Positions 40,880 to 50,348 of a stretch of 64,000 nucleotides of DNA are shown here, piece after piece. A model generated the notes under the pieces. The model ran no database searches, had not been told where the DNA came from, and worked only from the letters and a program-made list of their open reading frames with translations. The DNA comes from Dehalococcoidia bacterium. Its GTDB lineage: Bacteria; Chloroflexota; Dehalococcoidia; Lucifugimonadales; Lucifugimonadaceae. The DNA lies in contig JAPKBN010000002.1 of assembly GCA_026421215.1 (NCBI GenBank), positions 86,841 to 150,840 on the forward strand, given 5' to 3'. Each line of letters begins with the position of its first letter. Position 1 is the stretch's first letter. Made by a program: the position numbers and the translations under genes.

Positions 40880-41463
40880 CCTCTCGGGAACCATCAGGCG
40901 GCGAAAACAATCTTTCGAACTCAGGCGCGAAATCCACTCCGGCACCGGTGAAGCGTCGCGAGCCGGAAGTACAAAGGGCCGCCGTAGTACTGCCGCCGGA
41001 AGGATTAGCGCTCGCGGAGAGGCTTCCTGAAGCGCTTGCGACCCACGAAATTGAGGTCGGGGCTGCCATCGACGAAGTCGTCTGTAGGGTGCCGGCAGAT
41101 CATCTGGTCGATGTGTGCCGGCAACTAAAAGATGACCCGGCGTTCAGATTTGACTATCTGCGGCTGCTTACGGTGGTCGACTACGTCGAGCAGGACGGCG
41201 AGTTCGAGGTCGTATACCACCTGTACTCGATGACACATCATCACAAAATGATGGTGAAGACCCGACTGCCTGAACGCCGCCCATCCATATCCTCTGTGAC
41301 CGGCGTCTGGCGTGGCGCCGACTGGTATGAGCGCGAGATGCACGATCTTTTCGGGGTCGAATTCAACGGCCACCCTAATTTGGTACCGCTTGTGCTGCCT
41401 AGCGATTTCGACGGCTTCCCAGGCCGCAAAAACTACCCGTTGAACGACTACGAAGAGTGGTAG
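40876..41463 (+). CDS. nuoC: NADH-quinone oxidoreductase subunit C
   Basis: Peripheral-arm 30-kDa-type subunit. 195 aa. Family markers are [20 protein letters not shown] and [20 protein letters not shown]. The first 40 residues are hydrophilic and poorly conserved. It is a separate gene, not fused to nuoD. The start is TTG 40876 in the TTGA overlap with nuoB. Confidence 0.95.
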   Translation: MTSREPSGGENNLSNSGAKSTPAPVKRREPEVQRAAVVLPPEGLALAERLPEALATHEIEVGAAIDEVVCRVPADHLVDVCRQLKDDPAFRFDYLRLLTVVDYVEQDGEFEVVYHLYSMTHHHKMMVKTRLPERRPSISSVTGVWRGADWYEREMHDLFGVEFNGHPNLVPLVLPSDFDGFPGRKNYPLNDYEEW

Positions 41464-41467
41464 GCGT

Positions 41468-42625
41468 ATGACGGAGAACGCAGCACCTACGAACATGGGG
41501 AGCACGATCACCCAGGTTCCGAATCCCGAGCCGGGGACCGTCGACATGATGGTCAACATGGGTCCACAGCACCCTGCGACGCACGGCGTGTTCCGGATGG
41601 AACTGCGTGTTGACGGGGAACAGATTCAGGACCTCGTACCGCACATCGGATATCTGCACCGTGGTTCCGAGAAGTTGTGCGAGCACGAGTTGTACAGCCA
41701 GATAATCACGCTCTTCGACCGGCTTGATTACGTATCAAACTTCAACAACGAGCTTGTGATCGTGTCCGCCGTAGAGAAGCTCATGGACGTTGCACCGCCG
41801 CCTCGTGCCGAACTGATCCGCATCATCATGTGCGAGTTCAATCGCATCGCCAGCCACCTGCTCTTTTACGGCACGTTCGCCATCGACATGGGCGCGATCA
41901 CGCCCCTGCTGTATAACTTCCGGGACCGGGAGAAGATCCAGGCACTGTTCGAATCAGTCAGTGGCGCACGGATGATGCACAACTACTTCCGGGTGGGTGG
42001 CGTCAAAGAGGATGTGGCGGACGATTTTGAGTCCCGGTCGCTGGCATTGTGCAATGAACTTGAGTACGGAATAGACGAGACGGACCGCCTATTGACCGAG
42101 AACGAAATCTTTCTAGAACGTACGTCTGGGATCGGCGTGATCTCGGGCGAAGATGCTCTGGACTGGGGCCTCTCCGGCCCGGTACTACGGGCGTCCGGGG
42201 TCCCGTACGATGTCAGAGTAGAGGAGCCGTACTCGCGTTACGACGAACTGGATTTCGGGATCCCTGTCGGCAGTGCGGGCGATTGCTGGGATCGTTTTTA
42301 CGTTCGGATTCTCGAGGCCAGAGAGTCGGTCAGCATCATCCGACAGGCCATAGCTTTGATGGAACCGGGCGATACGATGGCGCAAATACGTCGAATTGCA
42401 CGGCCACCGGCCGGCGAGGTGTACGCCCACTGCGAGAACCCGCGCGGAGACCTCGGGGTCTACATCGTGAGCGAAGGCGGCGATCGGCCGTACCGGCTCA
42501 AGGTAAGGCCGCCGTCCTTCTGCAACCTGCAGGCCCTCCGTGACTTGACCGTGGGTCACTACATAGCCGATGCCGTCGTGATACTTGGGACGCTCGATAT
42601 CGTTCTCGGGGAGGTGGACCGTTGA
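41468..42625 (+). CDS. nuoD: NADH-quinone oxidoreductase subunit D
   Basis: 49-kDa-type subunit that forms the quinone pocket with NuoB. 385 aa. NMGPQHPATHGVFRMELRVD and HIGYLHRGSEKLCEHELYSQ are diagnostic, as are the C-terminal VKVRPPSF-like (LKVRPPSFCNLQAL) and LGTLDIVLGEVDR. It starts 4 bp after nuoC and overlaps nuoH by 4 bp (TTGA). Confidence 0.97.
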   Translation: MTENAAPTNMGSTITQVPNPEPGTVDMMVNMGPQHPATHGVFRMELRVDGEQIQDLVPHIGYLHRGSEKLCEHELYSQIITLFDRLDYVSNFNNELVIVSAVEKLMDVAPPPRAELIRIIMCEFNRIASHLLFYGTFAIDMGAITPLLYNFRDREKIQALFESVSGARMMHNYFRVGGVKEDVADDFESRSLALCNELEYGIDETDRLLTENEIFLERTSGIGVISGEDALDWGLSGPVLRASGVPYDVRVEEPYSRYDELDFGIPVGSAGDCWDRFYVRILEARESVSIIRQAIALMEPGDTMAQIRRIARPPAGEVYAHCENPRGDLGVYIVSEGGDRPYRLKVRPPSFCNLQALRDLTVGHYIADAVVILGTLDIVLGEVDR

Positions 42626-43863
42626 GTTTCACCGATATCTTATTTGCGTTTGCCGGGCTGTTTGGTCTGTTTTCCGCACTTGCGGTCGGCGTGCTTTCGC
42701 TCACCTGGCTGGAACGCAAAACACTTGCGCGTATCCAACAGCGGGCCGGGCCGTCGGTAGTTGGGCCGCACGGCCTATTGCAACCTTTTGCAGACGCTAT
42801 GAAACTGGTGACGAAAGAAGATATCATCCCGGCCTACGCCGATAAGTTGCTCTTCTGGATGGCACCGGTATTCGTTGCCATTCCTGCATTCCTGATCTGG
42901 CTCGCGATCCCATTTGGGGATGGGATCGCTGTACGCATGCTGGACCTTGGACTTCTTTATGTCGTCGCCATCAGCGGTATCGGCGTAGTCGGCCTCCTCA
43001 TGGGTGGTTGGGCGTCTTCGAGCCGCTACTCGATGCTTGGCGGGCTACGTGCCGCGGCGCAGCTCGTCAGCTATGAAATCCCGATCGTGATAGTGATCCT
43101 GTCCATAGCAGTACTCGTACAGTCACTTTCACTTGACGCCGTTATCGCCGGGAACACGATTACCGTCGGAGAAGCGACACGGGACCTTCCGGGGCAGGGC
43201 TTGATTCCGTTCGCGTTCGTGATGCCGATGGGGTTTGTGATCTTCTTCATCGCGGGGCTTGCGGAACTCGGCCGGACTCCGTTTGACATCCACCACGCCG
43301 AGTCAGAGGTCGTTGGTGGCCCATTCGTTGAATACAGTGGCGCGCACTGGGCGGTGTTCTTCCTGGCCGAGTACCTCAATACATTCGTCATCAGCGCTCT
43401 GATCGTTGTCCTGTTCTTTGGCGGATGGAGCTGGCCGAGCCCGCCCGAATCGATCTTCGGCCACGATCTGTCGGGCACTACGACGAACTTTGTGGGTGGC
43501 GCATGGTTCGTGTTCAAGAGCTATATTGTGGCAGTCACGATATTCTGGATACGGGGAACCTATCCGCGTCTGCGGATCGATCAGTTGATGACGTTCGCAT
43601 GGCAGGTGTTGATCCCGCTTTCGTTTGTCAACTTCGTCCTGATCGCCGTCGTGCTGTTCTACGACTGGCCGTTGTGGATGATGCCAACGCTTTCACTTCC
43701 GATCCTCATCGGCGCAGTGATCGGTGTGCAGAGAGGTCGAGGCGTGCGTGGCCGGCCACAGACGGTGCGAGTACTCAGGAGATCGGCGGGCGAGATCGGG
43801 CGACCGATGCCCAACGCTCCAACTCAGACTCAGATTGCGGGTGAGGGACACGCAGGTGACTAA
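42622..43863 (+). CDS. nuoH: NADH-quinone oxidoreductase subunit H
   Basis: Membrane subunit at the junction with the peripheral arm, about eight transmembrane helices. 413 aa. Markers are LERKTLARIQQRAGPSVVGP, GLLQPFADAMKLVTKE and GLAELGRTPFDIHHAESEVV, which contains the quinone-tunnel acidic residues. A hydrophilic tail of about 40 residues after the last helix (RGRGVRGRPQTVRVLRRS) is longer than usual. TTG start overlapping the nuoD stop. Confidence 0.96.
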   Translation: MSFTDILFAFAGLFGLFSALAVGVLSLTWLERKTLARIQQRAGPSVVGPHGLLQPFADAMKLVTKEDIIPAYADKLLFWMAPVFVAIPAFLIWLAIPFGDGIAVRMLDLGLLYVVAISGIGVVGLLMGGWASSSRYSMLGGLRAAAQLVSYEIPIVIVILSIAVLVQSLSLDAVIAGNTITVGEATRDLPGQGLIPFAFVMPMGFVIFFIAGLAELGRTPFDIHHAESEVVGGPFVEYSGAHWAVFFLAEYLNTFVISALIVVLFFGGWSWPSPPESIFGHDLSGTTTNFVGGAWFVFKSYIVAVTIFWIRGTYPRLRIDQLMTFAWQVLIPLSFVNFVLIAVVLFYDWPLWMMPTLSLPILIGAVIGVQRGRGVRGRPQTVRVLRRSAGEIGRPMPNAPTQTQIAGEGHAGD

Positions 43864-43866
43864 GCG

Positions 43867-44469
43867 ATGCTGAGCGGACTCCGGGGCCTTGGAGTAACGC
43901 TCCGTGGGGCGCTGCGCCCCAAGGTTACGTTCGAGTACCCGAAGGAACATCTCCCGGTAGATAATCGCTTCATGGGCTTTCCCGCGCTCACGTGGGACGT
44001 AGCCCGTGACGAGCCGTATTGCACCGGCTGCATGGTCTGCGTGCGCTACTGCCCGACACAGTGCATGTCGGCCAAAATGCAGGACAATGAGAAATTCTCC
44101 GAGGGCGTCAGTCACCGTAAGAAGATCATTGAATCGTTCGAGATCAACCTCGGTCGCTGCATCCTTTGCGGTATCTGCGTAGACGTATGTAACTTCGATG
44201 CCATCGAGATGAGCCTCGAGCATGAGCGAAGTGAACGGCTCAGGAACGCGAACCGAGTCGATCTCCCGACTTTGCTCGATATGGGGCGGGTCTATCAGGT
44301 GGAAGTGGGTTGGAAGCAGTCAAAGCCGAACGCCGCATCTCCGAACGAGCGGGCAGCTGCAAAAGCTGCCGGCGAGGAAGCAAAGGCATTTGAAGAGTCC
44401 GTCGTCGAGCCCTCTGATCCAGACGATTCGGTGAACACGGCTGAAGAGACCGGAGAAGACGCAGCGTGA
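43867..44469 (+). CDS. nuoI: NADH-quinone oxidoreductase subunit I
   Basis: 8-Fe ferredoxin subunit holding clusters N6a/N6b. 200 aa. First cluster: C52, C55, C58, C62 (CTGCMVCVRYCPTQC, with an extra Cys66). Second: C98, C101, C104, C108 (CILCGICVDVCNF), where the usual Pro after the last Cys is Asn. The C-terminal part (about 40 residues, Ala, Glu and Ser rich) is an acidic tail. It overlaps nuoJ by 4 bp. Confidence 0.96.
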   Translation: MLSGLRGLGVTLRGALRPKVTFEYPKEHLPVDNRFMGFPALTWDVARDEPYCTGCMVCVRYCPTQCMSAKMQDNEKFSEGVSHRKKIIESFEINLGRCILCGICVDVCNFDAIEMSLEHERSERLRNANRVDLPTLLDMGRVYQVEVGWKQSKPNAASPNERAAAKAAGEEAKAFEESVVEPSDPDDSVNTAEETGEDAA

Positions 44470-44978
44470 CCGCACAGCTCATCATCTTTTACCTACTGGG
44501 CGCTGCCACGGTTCTGAGTTCGCTCGGCGTCGTCCTGACCCGAAACGTCGTGCACGCCGCCTTTATGTTGCTGGTGGCGCTTCTCGCGGTTGCGGGGATC
44601 TTTCTCGTTGCCGTCGCAGAGTTCCTTGCTCTCGCACAGATTCTCATTTACGGCGGTGCCGTGACCGTTGTCGTGCTATTCGCCATCATGCTGACGCGCA
44701 CGGACGACCAGCCGCGTGCAGATCACAGCCAGCGCGCTCTGGCCATGCTCGCAGCTATCGGCGTGTTTGGATTGCTGGTCGTGGCCTTCGTCGTATCAGA
44801 CGTGGCGAGCCTTGAGAGTGCGACGGGTGTCGCCACAGATGGCGAGACTGGATTCGAAAACCTGGCGCTGGGGCTGTTCACGGATTGGGCGATCCCGTTT
44901 GAGATGGCCTCTTTGGTGCTGCTCGTTGCGCTAATCGGGGCGATCATGCTGGCCCGTAACCTAGAGGATGGCGAGTAG
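44466..44978 (+). CDS. nuoJ: NADH-quinone oxidoreductase subunit J
   Basis: Membrane subunit with about five helices. 170 aa. LTRNVVHAAFMLLVALLAVA and EFLALAQILIYGGAVTVVVL (TM3, where a pi-bulge helix controls activity in known complexes) identify it. GTG start overlapping the nuoI stop; it ends 6 bp before nuoK. Confidence 0.95.
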   Translation: MTAQLIIFYLLGAATVLSSLGVVLTRNVVHAAFMLLVALLAVAGIFLVAVAEFLALAQILIYGGAVTVVVLFAIMLTRTDDQPRADHSQRALAMLAAIGVFGLLVVAFVVSDVASLESATGVATDGETGFENLALGLFTDWAIPFEMASLVLLVALIGAIMLARNLEDGE

Positions 44979-44984
44979 ACACAC

Positions 44985-45302
44985 ATGCTCGAACTCGCCC
45001 ACTTCCAGGTTCTCAGCGCCGCTCTGTTTAGCATCGGGATATTCGGCGTGCTGGCACGTCGCAGCGCCGTGCTCGTATTGATTTCGATCGAGATCATGCT
45101 CAACGCCGTCAACGTCAACCTTGTCGGAATAGCCGCATTCTCGGACCGGGCAGCCGATGTTCGCGTGTTCGGCCAGATCCTAGTGGTGTTCATCATCACC
45201 ATCGCCGCTGCAGAGATAGGACTGGCTCTGGCGATAGTTCTCCGTGTATTCCGCAATCGTGGCTCTGCCAACGTCGATGAACTCAACGTGATGAAGTGGT
45301 AG
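44985..45302 (+). CDS. nuoK: NADH-quinone oxidoreductase subunit K
   Basis: Small three-helix membrane subunit, 105 aa. The conserved glutamate region reads LVLISIEIMLNAVNVNLVGI and the second conserved glutamate lies in VVFIITIAAAEIGLALAIVL. Both glutamates used in proton transfer are present. A 57-bp gap precedes nuoL. Confidence 0.96.
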   Translation: MLELAHFQVLSAALFSIGIFGVLARRSAVLVLISIEIMLNAVNVNLVGIAAFSDRAADVRVFGQILVVFIITIAAAEIGLALAIVLRVFRNRGSANVDELNVMKW

Positions 45303-45359
45303 CAGTGATTCGCACGGGTGAACCTGATTTGAACGGCGTTTCGAGCACGAAGGCGGCGG

Positions 45360-47216
45360 TTGGTGGGAACTGAGGCAGCATTCTTGGCTCCCGTGATCCC
45401 GGCGATCGCGTTCGCACTGATCCTGATCACTGGCAGACGTCTTCCTGGAATAGCCCCTTACCTGTCGATAGCGGCCATCGTGGCGTCGTTCGCGGTGTGG
45501 ATTATCCTCTTCGTCACCTTCCTTGATGACGGCGCGGGAACGCGCTCGATCGAGTGGTTTACCGTCGGCGGGTTCGAGTTCACGTGGGGCACTACGGTCG
45601 ACGAGGTTTCGCTAGTGATGCTGGGCGTCGTGTCATTCGTCGCAATTGGCATACAGATCTACTCGCTTGAATACCTGCATGAGGAGCCACGCCTCTGGTG
45701 GTACTTCGCCTTGCAGTCGCTTTTTGCTGCGGCGATGATGACACTCGTCCTTGCCGACAACCTGTTGCTGCTCTACCTCGGCTGGGAGCTGGTCGGCCTT
45801 GGCTCGTATCTGCTCATAGGCTTCTGGTGGGAGCGAAGATCCGCCGCCGAAGCCGCCAAGAAGGCGTTCATCACAACACGAATCGGCGATGTGGCGCTTC
45901 TCATCGGGTTCGTCCTACTGTTTCGGGCCACCGGGACCTTTGACATTCGCGACATAACGCAACTGGCGCACGCTGGAAGTATTGACGAGACACAGCTCAA
46001 GTGGGCATTGATCTTTATATTCGGCGGCGCTGCCGGTAAATCGGCGCAAATTCCGCTGCACGTGTGGCTCCCAGACGCCATGGAAGGCCCGACGCCGGTC
46101 AGCGCCCTCATCCACGCCGCAACTATGGTGGTTGCGGGCGTGTACTTGGTCGTACGCCTGTTCCCGATCTACAACATGGTCCCGGACGCGCTGGACCTGA
46201 TCGCCGTAATCGGACTTCTGACAGCCTTGCTTGCGGGAGTCATGGCGTTGGCGATGACTGACCTGAAGCGGATCCTGGCCTATTCCACGATCAGCCACCT
46301 CGGATTCATGATGCTCGCGGTAGGAGCGGGTTTTCCGGGCGTGGCGATGTTCCATCTGCTGGCGCATGCATTCGCCAAAGCAAGCCTCTTTCTGGGCGCT
46401 GGAAGTATCAGCCACGGAACCGGAGAGACCGACATCCGGGAGATGGGTGGTCTATGGCGAAAGATGCCGTTTACGACCGTTGCGTTCTGGATAGGCGCTC
46501 TGTCGCTCGCCGGCCTCCCTTTGCTGGCCGGATTTTTCTCCAAAGACGAGATTCTTCTAGCGGTACACACCGGACGCCTGAACGACGGTTTCCTAGTTGT
46601 GACGTTTGTGGCTGTCGCCTTTAGCGTGCTCTACACGGGCCGGATGCTTTACCGGGTATTTCTTGGACAACTGTCGTCTTCAAACGAGGATGCACACGAG
46701 CCTGGCATCCGGATGTGGGCGCCCGTCGGCGTATTCGCCCTGCTGGCTGCTGGCCTCGGCGCGACCGCTTTTGAGTGGAGCCATGCCTACATGGGTTTCG
46801 TGTCGTGGGTCACTGATTCCGAAGAGGGATTCCATATCAATACGGCGATCACGGGTGTGTCTGTTGTGATCGTCGTAGTCGGGCTCTTCCTGACATGGCT
46901 TATCTACATACAGCGTAGTATCTCGGCGACGGCCATACGCCTTCGGCTCGGATTCGTGGCGATCGCGGCGGAGCGCAAGTTCTACTTTGACGAGGTATAC
47001 CAGTGGGCCATCAACCAGGTAGTGCTTCCCACGGCCCGGCTCACTGCCTTTATCGACCGCGCCTGGGTGAACGACATCGGCGTTGACGGTCCGGGCAAAA
47101 CGACACGCTGGGGCGGCGGCGTTCTTCGATACATACAAACGGGCATGGTCTACAACTACGCCCTCGGAATGGTGATCGGGGCCGTCGTACTTGGCGTGAT
47201 CTGGTGGTCTGTCTAG
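45360..47216 (+). CDS. nuoL: NADH-quinone oxidoreductase subunit L
   Basis: Distal antiporter-like proton-pumping subunit with a long lateral helix. 618 aa. LYLGWELVGLGSYLLIGFWW, SAQIPLHVWLPDAMEGPTPV (key Lys and His) and SALIHAATMVVAGVYLVVRL are diagnostic; LKRILAYSTISHLGFMMLAV is the second-channel region. Start TTG 45360 or GTG 45363. Only 3 bp separate it from nuoM. Confidence 0.96.
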   Translation: MVGTEAAFLAPVIPAIAFALILITGRRLPGIAPYLSIAAIVASFAVWIILFVTFLDDGAGTRSIEWFTVGGFEFTWGTTVDEVSLVMLGVVSFVAIGIQIYSLEYLHEEPRLWWYFALQSLFAAAMMTLVLADNLLLLYLGWELVGLGSYLLIGFWWERRSAAEAAKKAFITTRIGDVALLIGFVLLFRATGTFDIRDITQLAHAGSIDETQLKWALIFIFGGAAGKSAQIPLHVWLPDAMEGPTPVSALIHAATMVVAGVYLVVRLFPIYNMVPDALDLIAVIGLLTALLAGVMALAMTDLKRILAYSTISHLGFMMLAVGAGFPGVAMFHLLAHAFAKASLFLGAGSISHGTGETDIREMGGLWRKMPFTTVAFWIGALSLAGLPLLAGFFSKDEILLAVHTGRLNDGFLVVTFVAVAFSVLYTGRMLYRVFLGQLSSSNEDAHEPGIRMWAPVGVFALLAAGLGATAFEWSHAYMGFVSWVTDSEEGFHINTAITGVSVVIVVVGLFLTWLIYIQRSISATAIRLRLGFVAIAAERKFYFDEVYQWAINQVVLPTARLTAFIDRAWVNDIGVDGPGKTTRWGGGVLRYIQTGMVYNYALGMVIGAVVLGVIWWSV

Positions 47217-47219
47217 CTA

Positions 47220-48722
47220 ATGAACGGTTTTGACAATAGCCTGCTGATTCTGCTGCTGGTGCTGCCCTTTGCGGCGGCGCTAGCGCTCATTCTGTGGCCC
47301 GGCGAAGGCGATCAACTTCGATCCATGAAGTGGTTTTCGTCGGGGGTGGCGCTCGCCACCACCGCTTTGGTGGTGTGGATATTGCTGCGATTTGACTATA
47401 CCGACGGAGCGCAATACCAGTTCATCAGCGAAACCGACTGGCTCGAACAGTTGGGCATCGGGTTTGATCTCGGAGTCGACGGCATCGCCGTTGCGATGCT
47501 GGCACTTACTGCGATCGCGTTCCCGGCGGCGATCCTGATCGGTTGGAATGTTGACGCCCGGAGCAAGGATTACCTGATCCTGCTCAATCTGCTGGTCGGC
47601 GGGGTATACGGGACCTTTGTATCCCTCGACCTGTTCTTCCTGTTCTTCTTCTACGAGATCGCTGTACTGCCGATGTACCTGCTGATTTCCTTCTGGGGTT
47701 CCAGCACCAGTTTCCCGCGTTTCACTCGGTCGAAGGAATACAGCGCCATGAAGCTGGTGCTATTTCTCGTGGGCGGAAGTGTGCTCATCTGGGTTTCGAT
47801 CATCGCGATGTTCGTCGAGGCGGACCTGAATACATTTAGCCTCATTGATCTACAAAGAGTCGGATTCGACGAGTCGTTCCAGAAATGGGTATTTCCGTTA
47901 CTGATGGTCGGCTTTGGCCTACTTGGCGGACTGTGGCCGCTGCACACATGGTCGCCCGACGGACACGTCTCTGCCCCGACATCCGTGAGCATGCTGCATG
48001 CCGGTGTGCTGATGAAACTTGGTGCGTTCGGGATTATCCGGGTCGGGATACAGACTATGCCTGAAGGTGCTGAGGCCTGGGCGCCACTGTTACTTGGGAT
48101 GGGGGCCGTAAACGTCATATACGGCTCTATAGCGGCTATGTCACAGACGGACCTCAAGTACGTCATCGGCTACTCCAGCGTCAGCCATATGGGCTACGTA
48201 TTCCTCGGGCTCGCCACATTGCACACACTCGGGGTTACTGGGGCCGTGCTGCAGATGTTTTCCCACGGCATTATGACCGCCCTCATGTTTACGCTCGCCG
48301 GGGCCATCTACCAGACATCCCACACCCGGGACATCGGTATCCTGAGCGGGCTGGCCAAAGTCATGCCTGTTGGCGCGTTCTTTTTTGCCATCGCTGGGTT
48401 TGCGTCACTTGGATTACCCGGATTTAGCGGTTTCGTGGCGGAACTACTGGTCTTCCTAGGACTGTTCCAGACCTACCCGTGGGTAGGCGCGCTTGCGGTC
48501 ATAGGCGCTGGTATCACGGCGGTATACATGCTCCGGCTACTTGCAAAGGTCTACTTCGGCGAGACGGCCAGACGCTGGGAGAGCCTTCCCGACCTCAAGC
48601 TCAACGAGAAGCTGGTTGCCGGGACACTTGCCCTGATCCTGCTCGTGGTCGGGTTCGCACCGTTCTTCCTCATCGACGTTATTCGTGAAGGCGTACGACA
48701 CATACCGGTGGTGACCGGATGA
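47220..48722 (+). CDS. nuoM: NADH-quinone oxidoreductase subunit M
   Basis: Second antiporter-like subunit, 500 aa, about 14 helices. FFYEIAVLPMYLLISFWG holds the conserved TM5 Glu. PLHTWSPDGHVSAPTSVSML and LHAGVLMKLGAFGIIRVGIQ are the broken-helix region, with LKYVIGYSSVSHMGYVFLGL further on. It overlaps nuoN by 4 bp (ATGA). Confidence 0.96.
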   Translation: MNGFDNSLLILLLVLPFAAALALILWPGEGDQLRSMKWFSSGVALATTALVVWILLRFDYTDGAQYQFISETDWLEQLGIGFDLGVDGIAVAMLALTAIAFPAAILIGWNVDARSKDYLILLNLLVGGVYGTFVSLDLFFLFFFYEIAVLPMYLLISFWGSSTSFPRFTRSKEYSAMKLVLFLVGGSVLIWVSIIAMFVEADLNTFSLIDLQRVGFDESFQKWVFPLLMVGFGLLGGLWPLHTWSPDGHVSAPTSVSMLHAGVLMKLGAFGIIRVGIQTMPEGAEAWAPLLLGMGAVNVIYGSIAAMSQTDLKYVIGYSSVSHMGYVFLGLATLHTLGVTGAVLQMFSHGIMTALMFTLAGAIYQTSHTRDIGILSGLAKVMPVGAFFFAIAGFASLGLPGFSGFVAELLVFLGLFQTYPWVGALAVIGAGITAVYMLRLLAKVYFGETARRWESLPDLKLNEKLVAGTLALILLVVGFAPFFLIDVIREGVRHIPVVTG

Positions 48723-50206
48723 ACGTTAACTTCTCCCTGCTGGCCCCCGAATACGTCCTTGTAGGCGTTGCGTTCGCCGTGTTGACGATCGATTTCATGC
48801 TGCCGCGGCGACACCGATTTCACCTTTCGTGGCTTGCTGCCGGTGGGCTGGTGCTAAGTGCCGTTGTGGTGATGGTCCAAAGATGGGACACCGTAGAAAC
48901 TCTCTACGGTGGGCTGTTCATCGCCGATAAGTTCGGCCTCTTCTTCTTCGTGTTCTTCACGACACTTACCGCCGTGCTCGTACTTATTTCTAACGACTAC
49001 GTTCGGCAACACATACGCCAACCTGGTGAGTTCTATGCCCTAATGGTGTTTGCCGCGGTCGGGATGATTGGGATGGTCGCGGCCGGAGAGCTGCTGACTG
49101 CGTACGTCGCTCTAGAACTCCTGAGCTTCAGCCTGTATGTGCTGGTGGCTTTCAGGCGTGATGATGCACATGGCAATGAGGCCGGTGTGAAATACATCGT
49201 GCTCGGGGCGTTCTCTTCGGCCATATTGCTGTACGGGATAAGCATGGTCTGGGGAGCTGCCGGCACCACCTACTACGATGGGATCTCGGAGCATCTAGCC
49301 TCTAACGCTGGGAGCCTAGACTCGACGCTGATACTCGGGCTGGCGCTCATCATTGCCGGGCTCGGATTCAAAGTAGCCGCTGCGCCGTTCCACATGTGGG
49401 CGCCGGACACGTACCAAGGCGCACCGACGCCGATTACGGCGTTCCTTGCGGTCGCATCGAAGGCCGCCGCATTTGCTCTAATCCTAAGGCTGTTCGCACA
49501 GGCGCTTATGCCGGCGCTCGAAGAATGGCAGGTACTGATTGCCGTCCTTGCGGTCGCCACGATGGTCATCGGTAATCTGGTGGCGATCGTTCAGAGCAAC
49601 ATCAAACGCATGCTGGCCTACTCCAGCGTCGGGCAGGTCGGGTTCCTGCTGGTTGGCGTTGCCGCACTCGGACATATCGAAGGCGGGGCCGTAATCCCGG
49701 TTACGCTGGCTTCGGACGCCGTGATTCTGCATCTGGTCGGGTACGCCTTCGCCAACCTCGCTGCATTCACGGTTGTTATTGCCGTGTCCAACCACATCGG
49801 GACCGACGAACTGTCCGCTTATTCGGGCCTGGCCAAACGATCGCCATACCTTTCACTGGTGATGGCAGTGGCACTATTCTCGCTGGCCGGATTGCCGTTC
49901 TTTGTCGGCTTCTTGACCAAATTTTATCTGTTTACGGCGGCGGCCGAGGCGGGATTATTGTGGCTTGCCGGGATTGCGATGGTGGCAAGCGTTGTTTCGC
50001 TTTACTACTACCTGATGGTCGTAAAGCGTATGTTCATCGATGACGTGGCCGAATCCGACAACACCCCTCTGACGATAGGAATCCCACGACTAAGCTGGGT
50101 GCTGCTTGGGGGACTGCTGATCGGGACTGTACTACTCGGCGTCTACCCGCAGCCGTTGGCGGACGCGGTAAGTGCGGCATCAGGAGCAATTCTCCCTGGC
50201 GCTTGA
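48719..50206 (+). CDS. nuoN: NADH-quinone oxidoreductase subunit N
   Basis: Third antiporter-like subunit, 495 aa. AYVALELLSFSLYVLVAFRR has the conserved TM5 Glu. FKVAAAPFHMWAPDTYQGAP, TPITAFLAVASKAAAFALIL and IKRMLAYSSVGQVGFLLVGV are typical. It is the last nuo gene; no nuoE, F or G is present anywhere in the cluster, so the electron donor is not defined by this locus. Confidence 0.96.
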   Translation: MNVNFSLLAPEYVLVGVAFAVLTIDFMLPRRHRFHLSWLAAGGLVLSAVVVMVQRWDTVETLYGGLFIADKFGLFFFVFFTTLTAVLVLISNDYVRQHIRQPGEFYALMVFAAVGMIGMVAAGELLTAYVALELLSFSLYVLVAFRRDDAHGNEAGVKYIVLGAFSSAILLYGISMVWGAAGTTYYDGISEHLASNAGSLDSTLILGLALIIAGLGFKVAAAPFHMWAPDTYQGAPTPITAFLAVASKAAAFALILRLFAQALMPALEEWQVLIAVLAVATMVIGNLVAIVQSNIKRMLAYSSVGQVGFLLVGVAALGHIEGGAVIPVTLASDAVILHLVGYAFANLAAFTVVIAVSNHIGTDELSAYSGLAKRSPYLSLVMAVALFSLAGLPFFVGFLTKFYLFTAAAEAGLLWLAGIAMVASVVSLYYYLMVVKRMFIDDVAESDNTPLTIGIPRLSWVLLGGLLIGTVLLGVYPQPLADAVSAASGAILPGA

Positions 50207-50280
50207 TTCTGTACGCTCCGCTTCCCGCGGATGTTGTCCGGCCCGGGAACAAGTGCTACGTTTGCCCCCCGTTTGGCATC

Positions 50281-50323
50281 AACCGTTCTGTGCACAGCGT
50301 TCCGATGTCGGAGCGTGACGGTT
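50281..50323 (+). promoter_or_regulatory. Possible three-way-junction leader of SMP-30-like gene
   Basis: The outer stem AACCGT/ACGGTT (50281-50286 with 50318-50323) encloses two hairpins: the perfect palindrome CTGTGCACAG (50288-50297) and CGTTCCG/TGGAGCG-type pairing at 50298-50315 with an ATGT loop. The element ends 13 nt before the AAGGAG ribosome-binding site (50337-50342). It may be a structured leader or an operator; stems are short. Confidence 0.3.
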
Positions 50324-50348
50324 GTGTACAGCACACAAGGAGCATTAC

